A DNA stretch of 64,000 bases from Limnothrix sp. RL_2_0 (lineage in GTDB: Bacteria; Cyanobacteriota; Cyanobacteriia; Cyanobacteriales; MRBY01). The stretch is taken from the NCBI GenBank assembly GCA_012033055.1, contig JAAUPR010000012.1, positions 1-64,000 of the forward strand, given 5' to 3'. The notes under the pieces were generated by a model. That model saw only the letters and a list, made by a program, of their open reading frames with translations. It was not told the origin of the DNA and made no database searches. This document shows, in pieces, positions 18,932 to 27,524 of the stretch. The translations under genes were made by a program, and so were the position numbers. How positions within the stretch are numbered: the stretch's first letter is position 1; every line of letters begins with the position of its first letter.

Positions 18932-19843
18932 TTATTCAAATGGTGAAAATGGGGCTTGGTAAACGTAGTCTGATGCGACAATCATTGTGCCAATACCGTC
19001 ATTGGTAAAGATTTCGAGGAGTAGGGCATGGGGGATTCTGCCGTCGATGATATGGGCGGCTTTAACGCCTTGGGCCAGCGATCGCACACAACAACTCACT
19101 TTAGGAATCATGCCACCAGAAACAATGCCATCATCCATTAATTTCCGGGCTTCTTGTAAATTCACTTTCGGGATCAGAGTCGCAGGGTTATGATAATCTT
19201 CCAAAATTCCGGCGGTGTCGGTGAGCAGAATCATTTTTTCTGCCCCAAGGGCGGCGGCTAATTCTCCGGCAACGGTGTCGGCATTGATGTTGTGGGCTTG
19301 GCCAGTTTCATCGGCAGCAACACTGGAGATGACAGGTACATAGCCATTTTCCACGAGGGATTGGATTAATTTGGTGTCGATCGCCGTGACTTCACCGACA
19401 AAGCCAACGCCTTCTTTGCCAACGGGGCGGGCTTGGATCATATTGCCGTCTTTACCGCAGAGTCCGACAGCAGAACCTCCCGCTTGATTGATGAGGGAGA
19501 CGATTTCTTTGTTGACGCGCCCGACTAAAACCATTTCGACGACATCCATGGTGTTTGCATCGGTGACCCGTAAGCCATCTTTAAATTGGGGTTCAATGTT
19601 TAGCTTGGCAAGCCATGTATTGATTTCGGGGCCGCCGCCATGGACAACAACAGGGCGCATGCCGATACAAGAAAGGAAGACTATATCGCGGATAACTTTA
19701 TCTTTGAGTGTGCTATCTTTCATTGCTGCGCCGCCGTATTTAACAACGATGGTGCGCCCAGCGAATTGCTGCATGTAGGGGAGGGCTTCGCTAAGGATCC
19801 GCACACGGGTGGCGTCGGCTTCTCTGATGTATTCGCTTTCCAT
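18932..19843 (-). CDS. argB: N-acetylglutamate kinase
   Basis: 303 residues, the usual length. It phosphorylates N-acetylglutamate, the controlled step of arginine synthesis, in the cytosol. Seen: [10 protein letters not shown] near residue 35 (nucleotide and substrate binding), [48 protein letters not shown], and GMIPKVSCC near the C-terminus. The N-terminal helix before the kinase fold ([20 protein letters not shown]) is the extension found in hexameric, arginine-sensitive, PII-binding forms of oxygenic phototrophs. PII control is therefore likely by family knowledge, not shown here. aroK lies about 100 bases upstream on the same strand. Confidence 0.95.
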   Translation of the reverse strand: MESEYIREADATRVRILSEALPYMQQFAGRTIVVKYGGAAMKDSTLKDKVIRDIVFLSCIGMRPVVVHGGGPEINTWLAKLNIEPQFKDGLRVTDANTMDVVEMVLVGRVNKEIVSLINQAGGSAVGLCGKDGNMIQARPVGKEGVGFVGEVTAIDTKLIQSLVENGYVPVISSVAADETGQAHNINADTVAGELAAALGAEKMILLTDTAGILEDYHNPATLIPKVNLQEARKLMDDGIVSGGMIPKVSCCVRSLAQGVKAAHIIDGRIPHALLLEIFTNDGIGTMIVASDYVYQAPFSPFE

Positions 19844-19944
19844 GAATATTTTTTAGTTTTTTTATAACGGACTTGAGATTGCGATGTATTTTACGGGATT
19901 GGCGATCGCCTCTGATGTTCCCGATTAGCAATTTGAAAAAATTT

Positions 19945-20505
19945 TCAGTTTTTGTCACCAATATATTCTGGTGGTTTGCGAAGTACGGAAGGAATGGTTG
20001 CAATAATATCCTCGGCTACAGCGCGCGGGGGACGGGCAGTACTAATCTGCATCTGTAGGTCGGACTCGGCATAGAGCGATCGCCGTTGCTGCATTAGTTG
20101 ACTAAGCTTTGTATCGAGATCCACATTTTGTAAAAGCGGTCGGGAGGTGTCACTTCTGAGGCGATCGGCCAGTAGCGGGGTGGGCACATCCAGCCAAATC
20201 GTTAGCCCCTGCCGCAAGTAATACCAATTCGCTTGGGACAAAATAATACCGCCGCCCGTCGCCACAACAGTACGAGTTTGCACCGCCACCTGCTTCAGCA
20301 CTTGAGTTTCGAGCTGACGAAATTCCGCCTCGCCCATTTCCGCAAAAATTTCACTAATGGATTGGCCCGCGAGCTGTTCAATAATACTGTCGGTATCGAG
20401 CACCCGATAATTCATCATCTCCGCAATAATTTTCGCGAGGGTACTTTTGCCAGTCCCCATCATGCCGACGAGGTAAATATTTAAACCTTTGAGTAGATCA
20501 TCCAT
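19945..20505 (-). CDS. aroK: Shikimate kinase
   Basis: 186 residues from the ATG at 20505; an in-frame TTG at 20526 would add seven residues unlike the family. It makes shikimate 3-phosphate in aromatic amino-acid synthesis. Seen: the Walker A loop LVGMMGTGKSTLAK, the shikimate-binding DTDSIIE, ATGGGIIL, IWLDVPTPLLADRL and the lid RPLLQ. The final 20 residues (PSVLRKPPEYIGDKN) are a short extension. It lies between argB and an ExbB-like gene, all on the minus strand and probably independent units given the gaps of 72-102 bases. Confidence 0.94.
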   Translation of the reverse strand: MDDLLKGLNIYLVGMMGTGKSTLAKIIAEMMNYRVLDTDSIIEQLAGQSISEIFAEMGEAEFRQLETQVLKQVAVQTRTVVATGGGIILSQANWYYLRQGLTIWLDVPTPLLADRLRSDTSRPLLQNVDLDTKLSQLMQQRRSLYAESDLQMQISTARPPRAVAEDIIATIPSVLRKPPEYIGDKN

Positions 20506-20576
20506 GGATAAACTGAGTACGAACAAGACCCATTTATCATAGTGGTTTTCCTGTAGTACATGACAGCAGCTCGGTC

Positions 20577-21221
20577 TTAATGACTTCGGTCTGAATGACT
20601 ATTGTTTGAGAGACGACGATGGAGGAGTTCTAAATGACCACCATATTCTTGGATCAGGGTAATTTGTCGGACGTAAAAGCCTCGAAAGCTATTGGCAAAA
20701 AGTAGGGTCACAATGGCAATGATTAACCCGGCAGCGGTGGAGATCAAGGCTTCGCTAATGCCGGCGGTGACGTTAACGGTTTCGGTGCTGCCAACATCGC
20801 CAATTTTTAACGCGCTAAAGGAATTCATCAGCCCTAAAATTGTGCCCAGCAATCCCAGTAGTGGGGCGACGGCAATGATCGTTTCAAAGACGGTGTTAAA
20901 TCGTTTGAGTAGGGGGATTTCGGCTTTGGCTGCGGTTTCGAGGGCAAGGGTAAATTCGGCGAGGTTGGGTTCGGGCAGACTGAGGGCTTCTAGGTAAATG
21001 CGACAGATGGGTAGGTGTTTATTTTTTTTGAGGAGGGCGATCGCCTGAGTGGGATCATCCCGGTAGAGGGCGAGTACCTGAGACATTAAACGCCGCTGAC
21101 CCCGGTTGAGTTGGATCCAAAAAATGAGCCGTTCTGCGATGAGGGTGACAGAGACTAATGAGCACAGCAGTAGTGGGATGGTGACAAACCCGCCCGTCAT
21201 AAAAAGTTCAGCCCAATCCAT
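20577..21221 (-). CDS. MotA/TolQ/ExbB proton channel family protein
   Basis: 214 residues with three membrane segments: near residues 12-34 (GGFVTIPLLLCSLVSVTLIA), 110-130 (TVFETIIAVAPLLGLLGTIL) and 155-175 (LISTAAGLIIAIVTLLFANS). The signature PLLGLLGTILGLMNSF and the third helix with SEALISTAAGLIIAI are those of ExbB/TolQ, the pentameric stator that uses proton flow with ExbD/TolR to energise outer-membrane transport or envelope integrity. No exbD/tolR or tonB gene is next to it here, so the partner must be encoded elsewhere. It may serve TonB-dependent iron uptake, but nothing in the context proves it. Confidence 0.88.
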   Translation of the reverse strand: MDWAELFMTGGFVTIPLLLCSLVSVTLIAERLIFWIQLNRGQRRLMSQVLALYRDDPTQAIALLKKNKHLPICRIYLEALSLPEPNLAEFTLALETAAKAEIPLLKRFNTVFETIIAVAPLLGLLGTILGLMNSFSALKIGDVGSTETVNVTAGISEALISTAAGLIIAIVTLLFANSFRGFYVRQITLIQEYGGHLELLHRRLSNNSHSDRSH

Positions 21222-21262
21222 AGAATGCTCCGGAGATACCGCTTTTGAGGATACGCGATTTT

Positions 21263-21472
21263 TTAACGCTTTTGTCCGACTGGGATAAAACTCCCCACCA
21301 TTAAACCTAAGCCCACGGCGAAGGCGAGAAGTACGCCAAAGGGTAAGCGCACGGATTCCCAGAGTAAAAATTTGATCGAAACGATTTCAATATTCTGGAT
21401 CGACATGATGGCGATCGCCCCTAATAATGCCGCGAGTAAGGTCATGGCGATTAAAGTGCCTAGGGTTCTCAT
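21263..21472 (-). CDS. Small two-helix membrane protein, LapA-domain type
   Basis: 69 residues with two hydrophobic helices (about 5-25 and 43-63) separated by IQNIEIVSIKFLLWESVRLP. The phrase NIEIVSIKFLLW...LPFGVLLAFAVGLGLMVG is typical of the LapA/DUF1049 family, in which a short strand pair lies between two helices. Its start overlaps the stop of the upstream hydroxylase/SDR gene (ATGA), so the two are translationally coupled. E. coli LapA acts in lipopolysaccharide assembly control; whether that holds in cyanobacteria is not known to me. Confidence 0.75.
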   Translation of the reverse strand: MRTLGTLIAMTLLAALLGAIAIMSIQNIEIVSIKFLLWESVRLPFGVLLAFAVGLGLMVGSFIPVGQKR

Positions 21473-22704
21473 GGAGTTTTCCCTTTACTAAACAACCGAA
21501 AATAATTGGCGACCAAAAATTCTTTAATCGGAAAAAATAGGTAAGTGAAAGGGTTAATCGTCACAATAATATTGCGAAAATCTCGCCGCGCTCCGCCCAC
21601 AATGCGTTTTGCTATCCACGAAGCTGACATCACACCGAGAGGATTGAGGGGACTCTTAAAAGGGCCGAGAATGAGTTTGCGGATCACAATGGGCGCGTCT
21701 AATCGCTGCAAAGTTACCAGATCGCCGAGGGCACGTTTGCTTAATTCGTACAAAGGGCTAACTGCTGGATTTACTTCAGCTTCGGAGGTATTGACCCAAA
21801 TTTCTTTGCGGACACGGTCTTGATTTGTGGTGATGGTGCTGAGGAATAATTCGATTAATCGTTGCTGGGAAAAAGTATTAATTTCGTAGGATTTGTGAAT
21901 GGCTTCGGGATGGCGATCGCCGTGGACATTGATGCCATGATTTAGCACGAGAATATCTACTTTTTTCAAATCTTCGAGAATTGCCGCTTCGTTGCCCACC
22001 TGCCAAGCCAACGTTTTTAACGGTACGATTTGCCCCTGAATATCGAGGCTTAATTCCTGTGTGCTAGAAGTGAGGGCGATCGCCTTTGCACCTGCCTGAT
22101 GTAATTCTGTCAGCAACGCCTGTCCGAGTGTCCCCGACGCGCCAGTCACTGCAACCCGTTTTCCTTTCAATGACAACGCCGTCCCCATAACCTTATCTAC
22201 CAAGGTGAATGTGCCACAATAATACGCCTCTTGGTTATCAAAATGATGTCGCCAATGGTAAGGACGATTCACAAACCAGTCACCGGGTAGTTTCTCGAAC
22301 GCACCGGGACGATGGGTAATATCCGTTAGCTCTTCCGCGTAGGGCACACCAAAACCACGGGCGATCGCCGCCCCCATGAACGACAAAGTATAGAGACAAC
22401 CCGCCAGACCTAACCAAGCCATATTGACCTGAAATAGACAGAGCGTCACCCAGAATAACAGCCCAAACCCCAACATCACTCCCGCTTCCGGTAGGTCGTT
22501 ATACCAGTGGGCTTTTTTGTAAATGTCCTCGTCAATGACCGTCAGATCCCGCCGAAAAACCTTGTGATGCCAAATATGTAAACGGTTGAGCGGCTCCCAA
22601 ATGTGGGCGAGGACATGGTAAATATCCCGCACCAGCTCGACCCAAAAGACCGACCCCAAAACCGTGGCACTACCAAGGACAAGTTGGCTACTGCTGATCA
22701 TCAA
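21469..22704 (-). CDS. Fused sterol-desaturase-like hydroxylase / short-chain dehydrogenase
   Basis: 411 residues. The N-terminal half is a membrane protein of the fatty-acid hydroxylase superfamily, with hydrophobic helices and His-rich boxes that would bind a di-iron centre: HVLAHIWEP, HIWHHKVFRRD, AHWYND, and HRPGAF with HWRHHFDN. The C-terminal half, from about residue 180, is an SDR domain: GKRVAVTGASGTLGQALL (the Rossmann TGxxGxxG), LVLNHGINVHGDRHPEAI, and SPLYELSKRALGDL with the catalytic-type YxxxK arrangement. A combined hydroxylation and oxidation of a lipid or carotenoid is an inference; the substrate is unknown. It overlaps the LapA-like gene by 4 bases. Confidence 0.82.
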   Translation of the reverse strand: MMISSSQLVLGSATVLGSVFWVELVRDIYHVLAHIWEPLNRLHIWHHKVFRRDLTVIDEDIYKKAHWYNDLPEAGVMLGFGLLFWVTLCLFQVNMAWLGLAGCLYTLSFMGAAIARGFGVPYAEELTDITHRPGAFEKLPGDWFVNRPYHWRHHFDNQEAYYCGTFTLVDKVMGTALSLKGKRVAVTGASGTLGQALLTELHQAGAKAIALTSSTQELSLDIQGQIVPLKTLAWQVGNEAAILEDLKKVDILVLNHGINVHGDRHPEAIHKSYEINTFSQQRLIELFLSTITTNQDRVRKEIWVNTSEAEVNPAVSPLYELSKRALGDLVTLQRLDAPIVIRKLILGPFKSPLNPLGVMSASWIAKRIVGGARRDFRNIIVTINPFTYLFFPIKEFLVANYFRLFSKGKTP

Positions 22705-22862
22705 AGAACCTAAGACTGTTATCGCGAGTTTTATCTTAATTTATCTTAAATGGTTGTAACATCCTTCCTCTAGCTTCAGGCAAAAGCCACATCCTCTGGG
22801 ATACGGGCTACCGGCGATCGCCCTCTCACGATTCATACAAATTAACCGCAGCAATTTCGTTG

Positions 22863-22912
22863 AAATTGAGGGGAGCCACACCATGAAAAATTGAGGGGAG
22901 CCACACCATGAA
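22863..22912. repeat. Two perfect tandem copies of a 25-base unit
   Basis: The unit at 22863-22887 (starting AAATTGAGGGGAGCC, ending ACACCATGAA) is repeated exactly at 22888-22912. It lies in the gap between the hydroxylase/SDR gene and the restriction-modification island, just where HIP1 sites stop. No protein is credible here. Confidence 0.9.
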
Positions 22913-23149
22913 AATCCGAGTAAATCTCTGGGTGACAAGAAATGAATTCATGAGTTATCGAAAATTTAGTTGAGCTAAGGCAAAGTGGGATTTTGAGTTG
23001 TAAACTCTTGAAAGGAAATGCTTTTTTCCTGAAATGATGTTACTACTGCTAGCGCAGGTAAACTGTACTACTAAGTCTTGAACCCAGAAAATCTAAACTA
23101 ATGAAAGTTTTCATCCTTCTGATTTATTTCCAGGAATTTTTGTTACTCT

Positions 23150-23155
23150 TATAAT
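23150..23155 (+). promoter_or_regulatory. Probable -10 box of the methyltransferase gene
   Basis: A perfect TATAAT lies 24 bases before the ATG at 23180. The -35 region 17 bases further up (TTTCCA) is weak. If real, transcription would start near 23162. That excludes the in-frame TTG at 23156 and favours the ATG at 23180. Confidence 0.55.
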
Positions 23156-23179
23156 TTGGCATTCAGTTCGTACAAAAAT

Positions 23180-24364
23180 ATGAGTAGACTTAAACTATTT
23201 TCATTTTTCTCAGGAGCTGGCTTCTTAGATTTAGGGTTTGAATTAAATAGTTTTGATATTGTCCGTGTCAATGAAATTCAAAATTCTTTTTTAGAAGGAT
23301 ATAAATATTCTCGACAAAAGTTAGGTATAAAAGAACCCATCTTTGGTCATTCTACATGTAGTATTGAGGACTTTTCTCATGGAGAGAAATCTCTCGAACT
23401 TTGGCATTCAGTAAATTCTTTAAAAAAGCAAGCAAACTATGTTGGTTTTATTGGAGGCCCTCCCTGTCCTGACTTTTCTGTAGGAGGAAAGAATAAGGGT
23501 CGGCAAGGAGATAAGGGTAAACTGAGTGAATCATATATTGATTTGATAATTCAACATCAACCTGATTTTTTCATTTTTGAAAATGTAAAAGGTTTATATC
23601 GAACAAAAAAACATAGAGATTTTTTCGAATACTTAAAGAAAAAACTCCAGTTCAACAACTATTTAATGACAGAAAATCTACTGAACTCTTTAGAATATGC
23701 TGTTCCTCAACAACGGGAAAGAATATTCTTAATTGGATTCAAGAAAGAATTACTACAAAAGAAATTTGATTTACCTTATTTGAATCTCGAAGAATCTCTA
23801 AATCTTTATTTCCATGAAAAATACGCAACATATTCTACAAAAGAAGTGCATGAATATCCATGGAATTCTACTGAAGAGTTTGTCGAAAAATCAGTAAAAC
23901 TATGCCCCTCCAATATCCCTAAAGAATTAACAGTGAATTATTGGTTTGAAAAAAATGAGGTAGATACTCACCCTAATGCTTCACATTATTTTAAGCCTCG
24001 TGCAGGTTTACCGAAATTCCAAACAATTCAAGAAGGTGATGATTCAAAAAAGTCATATAAACGCCTTCACCGCTGGAGATATTCTCCAACAGCTTGCTAT
24101 GGGAATAATGAAGTTCATTTACACCCATATTTGGCAAGAAGGATATCAGTATCAGAAGCATTAGCAATTCAATCATTGCCTAAAGAGTTTCAGCTTCCTA
24201 ATACGATGAGCTTAACAGCAATGTTTAAAACAATTGGCAATGGAGTACCGTTTTTATTGTCACAATCATTAGCTCAAAGTATTTATGATTTCCTCATATT
24301 CGATAATGACGAGAATATTTCAACCAACATAAATTATAATCATCAACTAACTCTAAGTTTGTAG
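23180..24364 (+). CDS. DNA (cytosine-5) methyltransferase of a Type II R-M system
   Basis: 394 residues from ATG 23180. It transfers a methyl group from S-adenosylmethionine to C5 of cytosine in a specific site. The ordered motifs are present: motif I LFSFFSGAGFLDLGFE (about 6-21); motif IV GGPPCPDFSVGG with catalytic Cys about 96; motif VI FENVKGL (about 133-139); motif VIII QQRERIFLIG (about 177-186); and motif X TIGNGVPFLLSQSLA near the C-terminus. The variable region between VIII and X, which reads the target, does not let me name the site. The region is AT-rich, lacks HIP1, and uses AAA, TTT and ATT codons heavily, unlike its neighbours, which suggests acquisition. It is convergent with the endonuclease gene, two bases apart. 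Confidence 0.93.
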   Translation: MSRLKLFSFFSGAGFLDLGFELNSFDIVRVNEIQNSFLEGYKYSRQKLGIKEPIFGHSTCSIEDFSHGEKSLELWHSVNSLKKQANYVGFIGGPPCPDFSVGGKNKGRQGDKGKLSESYIDLIIQHQPDFFIFENVKGLYRTKKHRDFFEYLKKKLQFNNYLMTENLLNSLEYAVPQQRERIFLIGFKKELLQKKFDLPYLNLEESLNLYFHEKYATYSTKEVHEYPWNSTEEFVEKSVKLCPSNIPKELTVNYWFEKNEVDTHPNASHYFKPRAGLPKFQTIQEGDDSKKSYKRLHRWRYSPTACYGNNEVHLHPYLARRISVSEALAIQSLPKEFQLPNTMSLTAMFKTIGNGVPFLLSQSLAQSIYDFLIFDNDENISTNINYNHQLTLSL

Positions 24365-24366
24365 GC

Positions 24367-25248
24367 TCAGTTTTGCGCTGTTAGTTCTCTGAAAATATGG
24401 CTTAGTGAGTCCTTATCTTTGTATATATAGGTTTGATCAACAAAGCGAGTTGAAACGTTTTTGACTTCTAAATATTTCATCACAATCTCGTGAGGTGAGA
24501 TAAGGTTATTAAATAGTATTTCATCAGAAGTCGATACTTGAGATGCAATCATGTAATATTTCCAGTTTTGTTCTAAGCCATATGTAATAGCCTTTATCAT
24601 CGCAGTTTCAAATAGAGGTTGATATCTTCTATCGGGACGATAAGATGTTTTAAGTGAGGCAACTGACAAAATATTTGAGGCTGTGATTTGGCCTTCCAGT
24701 TCTGGATATAGATTTGACTGATATGGAGTTCGTGCCTGTTGATCTAAAAGATCCACAATATTATGCAATTTATAGAATGATTTATTTAAACTTAAAACTA
24801 TTAAATCTGGACTAGGAAAAAATATTTGTTTTTTTATTTCTTTCAATGGATGTAAAGATTGACCCGGCTCAAATTCTTCATCACGAAATAATTTCAAGAA
24901 TGTGGATCCATTTTTAACAACGGTTGCAGGTAAATCAGTTATTATCGCAATTTTCGATTCAGAAGATTTATTAAACTTCAAAGAAAAATAGGTTAGATAA
25001 CTAGCAGCTATATACTCATTCCAAGCTCCACTACAGTTGTTTAGTGCACCATCAGTTAATTTTTTAGTACTTTTTTTGAATATTCTTGGCAAACTTCTGA
25101 CTTGATCCAAGTGATCACATCTGCAATGCCAAAACCATCATCAAGCTTTTTGATAATTTCAGAAGACAAATCTTTATAAACTTCTTTTCTATCAATTTGA
25201 CCTTTTGATTTAAACCATTTTTTTCAACACTCTGTGTTTTTTACTCAT
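24367..25248 (-). pseudogene. Type II restriction endonuclease gene, frameshifted at two A7 tracts
   Basis: An open frame of 247 codons (24367-25110) lacks a good start; its first usable codon is TTG. Upstream, a different frame encodes WFKSKGQIDRKEV...DDGFGIADVITWIKSEVC, clearly the missing N-terminus. The natural start is ATG 25248, overlapping the stop of the controller gene, with GGAG upstream; it reads MSKKHRVLKK and then hits a stop after two codons. Restoring both A7 runs (one A fewer at 25218-25224, one more at 25071-25077) gives one protein of about 293 residues. The body has features of PD-(D/E)XK nucleases: GAWNEYIAAS, FFPSPDLIVL and SVASLKTS. I cannot name the enzyme family. Position in a C-R operon convergent with M supports the call. 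Phase variation, decay or homopolymer sequencing error are all possible. Confidence 0.65.
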
Positions 25249-25489
25249 CATCTTCTACTCCATATTCTGAAAGAAGCTGTGATACAGAAATTTCTAAAGC
25301 TTTTGCAATCTTAAAAATGTTTTTAAGCGATGGATTCCTCGACCCACGTTCAATATCTGAAATGTAAGTTCTGTGGAGATTTGAGCGAAAAGCAAGTTCT
25401 TCCTGAGACAAAGCAAGCTCTGTTCTACGCTTTTTGACTGCGCACCCAAACTTTTTTTCGAGGCTGTTTTTTAATGAATTATTTATCAC
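25241..25489 (-). CDS. Controller (C) protein, XRE-type helix-turn-helix regulator
   Basis: 82 residues from a GTG start at 25489. An HTH of the Cro/C1 type spans about residues 15-72: VKKRRTELALSQEELAFRSN, LHRTYISDIERGSRNPSLKN, IFKIAKALEISVSQLL. Size, sequence and position directly upstream of an endonuclease gene are those of C proteins, which delay endonuclease expression until methylation is complete and regulate their own promoter. Its stop overlaps the natural start of the endonuclease gene by 8 bases, so the two are co-translated. A candidate operator lies about 30 bases upstream. Confidence 0.88.
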   Translation of the reverse strand: MINNSLKNSLEKKFGCAVKKRRTELALSQEELAFRSNLHRTYISDIERGSRNPSLKNIFKIAKALEISVSQLLSEYGVEDDE

Positions 25490-25520
25490 AGAGCTGATTC
25501 TGGATGTTCACCTTTGAAAG

Positions 25521-25542
25521 CGTCTACAGACTATGAGTGACA
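25521..25542 (-). promoter_or_regulatory. Candidate C-box operator of the controller/endonuclease operon
   Basis: On the minus strand the sequence reads TGTCACTCATAGTCTGTAGACG. The ACTCATAGTC half with a GTCTGTAGAC centre resembles the published C-box pattern (ACT-ATAGTC-centre-GACT). It sits about 32 bases upstream of the controller GTG, where such operators lie. The second half is weaker. Confidence 0.45.
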
Positions 25543-25589
25543 TTTGACTTTCTGTATCTATTCCTTAGTGAAAAATATGACTTGGCGGA

Positions 25590-25793
25590 GTGCTAAATAA
25601 GTTACGTCCCAAGGGACGGGGAATGAACCCAAGAGAGATTCAAACTAAATCGGATAAGTTAATGTTCCCACGTAGAAAATTTCGGCGATCGCAATGGGAA
25701 AAGCCCAAAGAAAAATTCTGTCACCGAGACTGTAGTTTTCTGTTCCGCTCACAATCCAAACCATTTACAAAAACAAATCTTTTTCGGAAGTGA
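25590..25793 (+). other. Possible scar of an IS200/IS605-type element
   Basis: The stretch near 25605-25632 (CGTCCCAAGGGACG followed by GGGGAATGAACCC) is a small hairpin plus a sequence I associate with the 3' ends of cyanobacterial TnpB genes. The plus-strand peptide RPKGRGMNPREIQTKSD also resembles a TnpB tail. No transposase body is present. It would mark the right edge of the restriction-modification island, because the first HIP1-like site reappears at 25684. This is recognition from memory and needs a search. Confidence 0.3.
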
Positions 25794-26020
25794 TTCAACT
25801 CAATTCAAATGCTTGGTTGGTCGTTTCACTTCAGTTAATACAAAAATATTTTGGCTGTCATTAATGTCATGTAGCCAAGACAATACAGCAACATTCAAAA
25901 ACAACATGAATAGCATTTTCTTTAGGCATTCGCGTAGCACTTACGTAGTTTTAGCTACCTTAATTCGATGGTTGCATCGATAGGATTACAGCGTACTGAA
26001 AGCCAACAAGATGAATTCCG

Positions 26021-27397
26021 ATGACCATCATTTCAGAAGATTTTGAACCGCGTGTTTCTGCCTCGGAAGGCCCTAGCTTTCCTCAAAAACTCACTTATTT
26101 TCGCACTCTTTTTTATGCCGGGATTGTAGGTGTCGCCGGGGGAATTGTCGCCACCATTTATTATTTTGTTCTAGAGGGTTTTCTGGAATTCGTGTGGGAA
26201 ACCGGACGAGAGGCTGTCGTGCCATTATTTCCAGTGTGGCTGCCTGCATGGCATTTCACTTGGATCGTCGCGACAGTGGGTGGTCTCGGAGTGGGTCTTT
26301 GTTTGTATTTCTTTGGTTTACCGGGAGAGATGGCTCTCGTTATTGACCAAGTACATGATGCCGGTCGCCTAGAACCAGAACAAACGCCCGGTATGGTGGC
26401 GACTTCTCTGGTTTCGATTACGGCTGGGGGTAGTTTAGGCCCGGAAGCACCGCTGGTACAGATTAATGGGAGTTTGGGTAGTTGGCTCGCTGATAAGTTG
26501 AATTTGACCATCGAAAGCACCCGCATTCTGACTTTTTGTGGCATGGGTGCTGCCTTGGCGGCTTTCTTTGGTGACCCGATTGGTGGCCCTTTATTTGCCC
26601 TAGAGATTCCTCACCGTAGAGGTTTGGAGTATTACGAAGCGATTATTCCGGCGATGGTGGCGGGAATTTGTAGTTTTGGGGTATTTCGTTTGGGCACGGG
26701 GCTTGAGGGGGGAGGCATTTACAATTTTGGTCGTTTTGGTGATTTGCCGAGTTTGAGCTGGCTAAATTTGATTGAAGGTGTTGCCTTGGGTGTGGTCGGT
26801 GCGATGGCTGGCATTCTATTTATCGGTATTTTTCGGGCGATGAACTGGATGATTCACAAGATTGAACATCGTCATATTTTGTTGGCAATGATGGGCGGTT
26901 TTGGCATTGGTTGGATCGCGATTCTTTATCCACCGACGCTTTTTTTTAGTGAGCAACAGATTGAGTCTGAGTTGTTAGCGCAATCGGCTTCGTTCGGATT
27001 AGTGACTCTATTAGGGATTTGCCTCGCAAAAATGTTTGCAATTTGTTTCACGATTCATGGGGGATTTCGTGGGGGATTTATTTTTCCATTATTTTTCACC
27101 GGGGCGAGTTTAGGGATGGCGATCGCCGTGGGTTTGCCCTCGATACACCCAACGATTGCAATTTTATGTTGTATGGCGGCTTTGAATGTAACCATCACGA
27201 AAACGCCGATTAGTACCACGATTATTTTGACAGTGTTGTCGGATACGACGATTTTGCCCATTATCGCAGTAGCTAGTTTCACGAGCTTTTTACTGACGAG
27301 CAATATTGGTCTGTTGAAAACCCAACGGGCAAGATCGACGAGTACAATCTCTGGTCTGAGCGCCACGACTGAGCCGGAAGTCGCTGTTTCGGCTTGA
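26021..27397 (+). CDS. ClC-family anion channel or transporter
   Basis: 458 residues with about ten to twelve hydrophobic helices. ClC selectivity-filter segments are visible: SITAGGSLGPEAPLVQI (about 138-154, equivalent to the GREGP region), the membrane segments around LTFCGMGAALAAFFGDPIGG, and GGFRGGFIFPLFFTGASLG (about 345-363, the GxFxP segment). The protein would move chloride or another anion across the cytoplasmic membrane. If GSLGP aligns with GREGP, the gating glutamate position carries Leu, which would point to a channel-like or altered transport mode. No regulatory CBS domains are attached. It is convergent with carB over a hairpin built from HIP1 sequences. It is a member of the family without question; ion and mechanism are open. 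Confidence 0.85.
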   Translation: MTIISEDFEPRVSASEGPSFPQKLTYFRTLFYAGIVGVAGGIVATIYYFVLEGFLEFVWETGREAVVPLFPVWLPAWHFTWIVATVGGLGVGLCLYFFGLPGEMALVIDQVHDAGRLEPEQTPGMVATSLVSITAGGSLGPEAPLVQINGSLGSWLADKLNLTIESTRILTFCGMGAALAAFFGDPIGGPLFALEIPHRRGLEYYEAIIPAMVAGICSFGVFRLGTGLEGGGIYNFGRFGDLPSLSWLNLIEGVALGVVGAMAGILFIGIFRAMNWMIHKIEHRHILLAMMGGFGIGWIAILYPPTLFFSEQQIESELLAQSASFGLVTLLGICLAKMFAICFTIHGGFRGGFIFPLFFTGASLGMAIAVGLPSIHPTIAILCCMAALNVTITKTPISTTIILTVLSDTTILPIIAVASFTSFLLTSNIGLLKTQRARSTSTISGLSATTEPEVAVSA

Positions 27398-27419
27398 AAT
27401 TAAAATCAAGCAAAGAATA

Positions 27420-27464
27420 AAGGCGATCGCCCCTTGAGAAAAATAATCTGGGTGCGATCGCCTT
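27420..27464. terminator. HIP1-based inverted repeat between the ClC gene and carB
   Basis: AAGGCGATCGC (27420-27430) pairs perfectly with GCGATCGCCTT (27454-27464), with a 23-base loop. It lies between two convergent genes with A/T runs outside the stem, so it can serve both strands. Each arm contains a full HIP1 octamer. Confidence 0.65.
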
Positions 27465-27524
27465 AAAAATGTATTGTTATTGGAACCAGAAAACAGCCTA
27501 AGCCAGAGGAGTTAACCCTTAACC

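Noticed and set aside
22741-22938. 65-codon minus-strand frame
   Set aside because: It runs through the 25-base tandem repeat and has no family resemblance; its peptide simply repeats the DNA duplication.
23156-23179. TTG start for the methyltransferase
   Set aside because: It directly abuts a perfect TATAAT box and would lie upstream of the likely transcription start; ATG 23180 begins at the conserved motif I.
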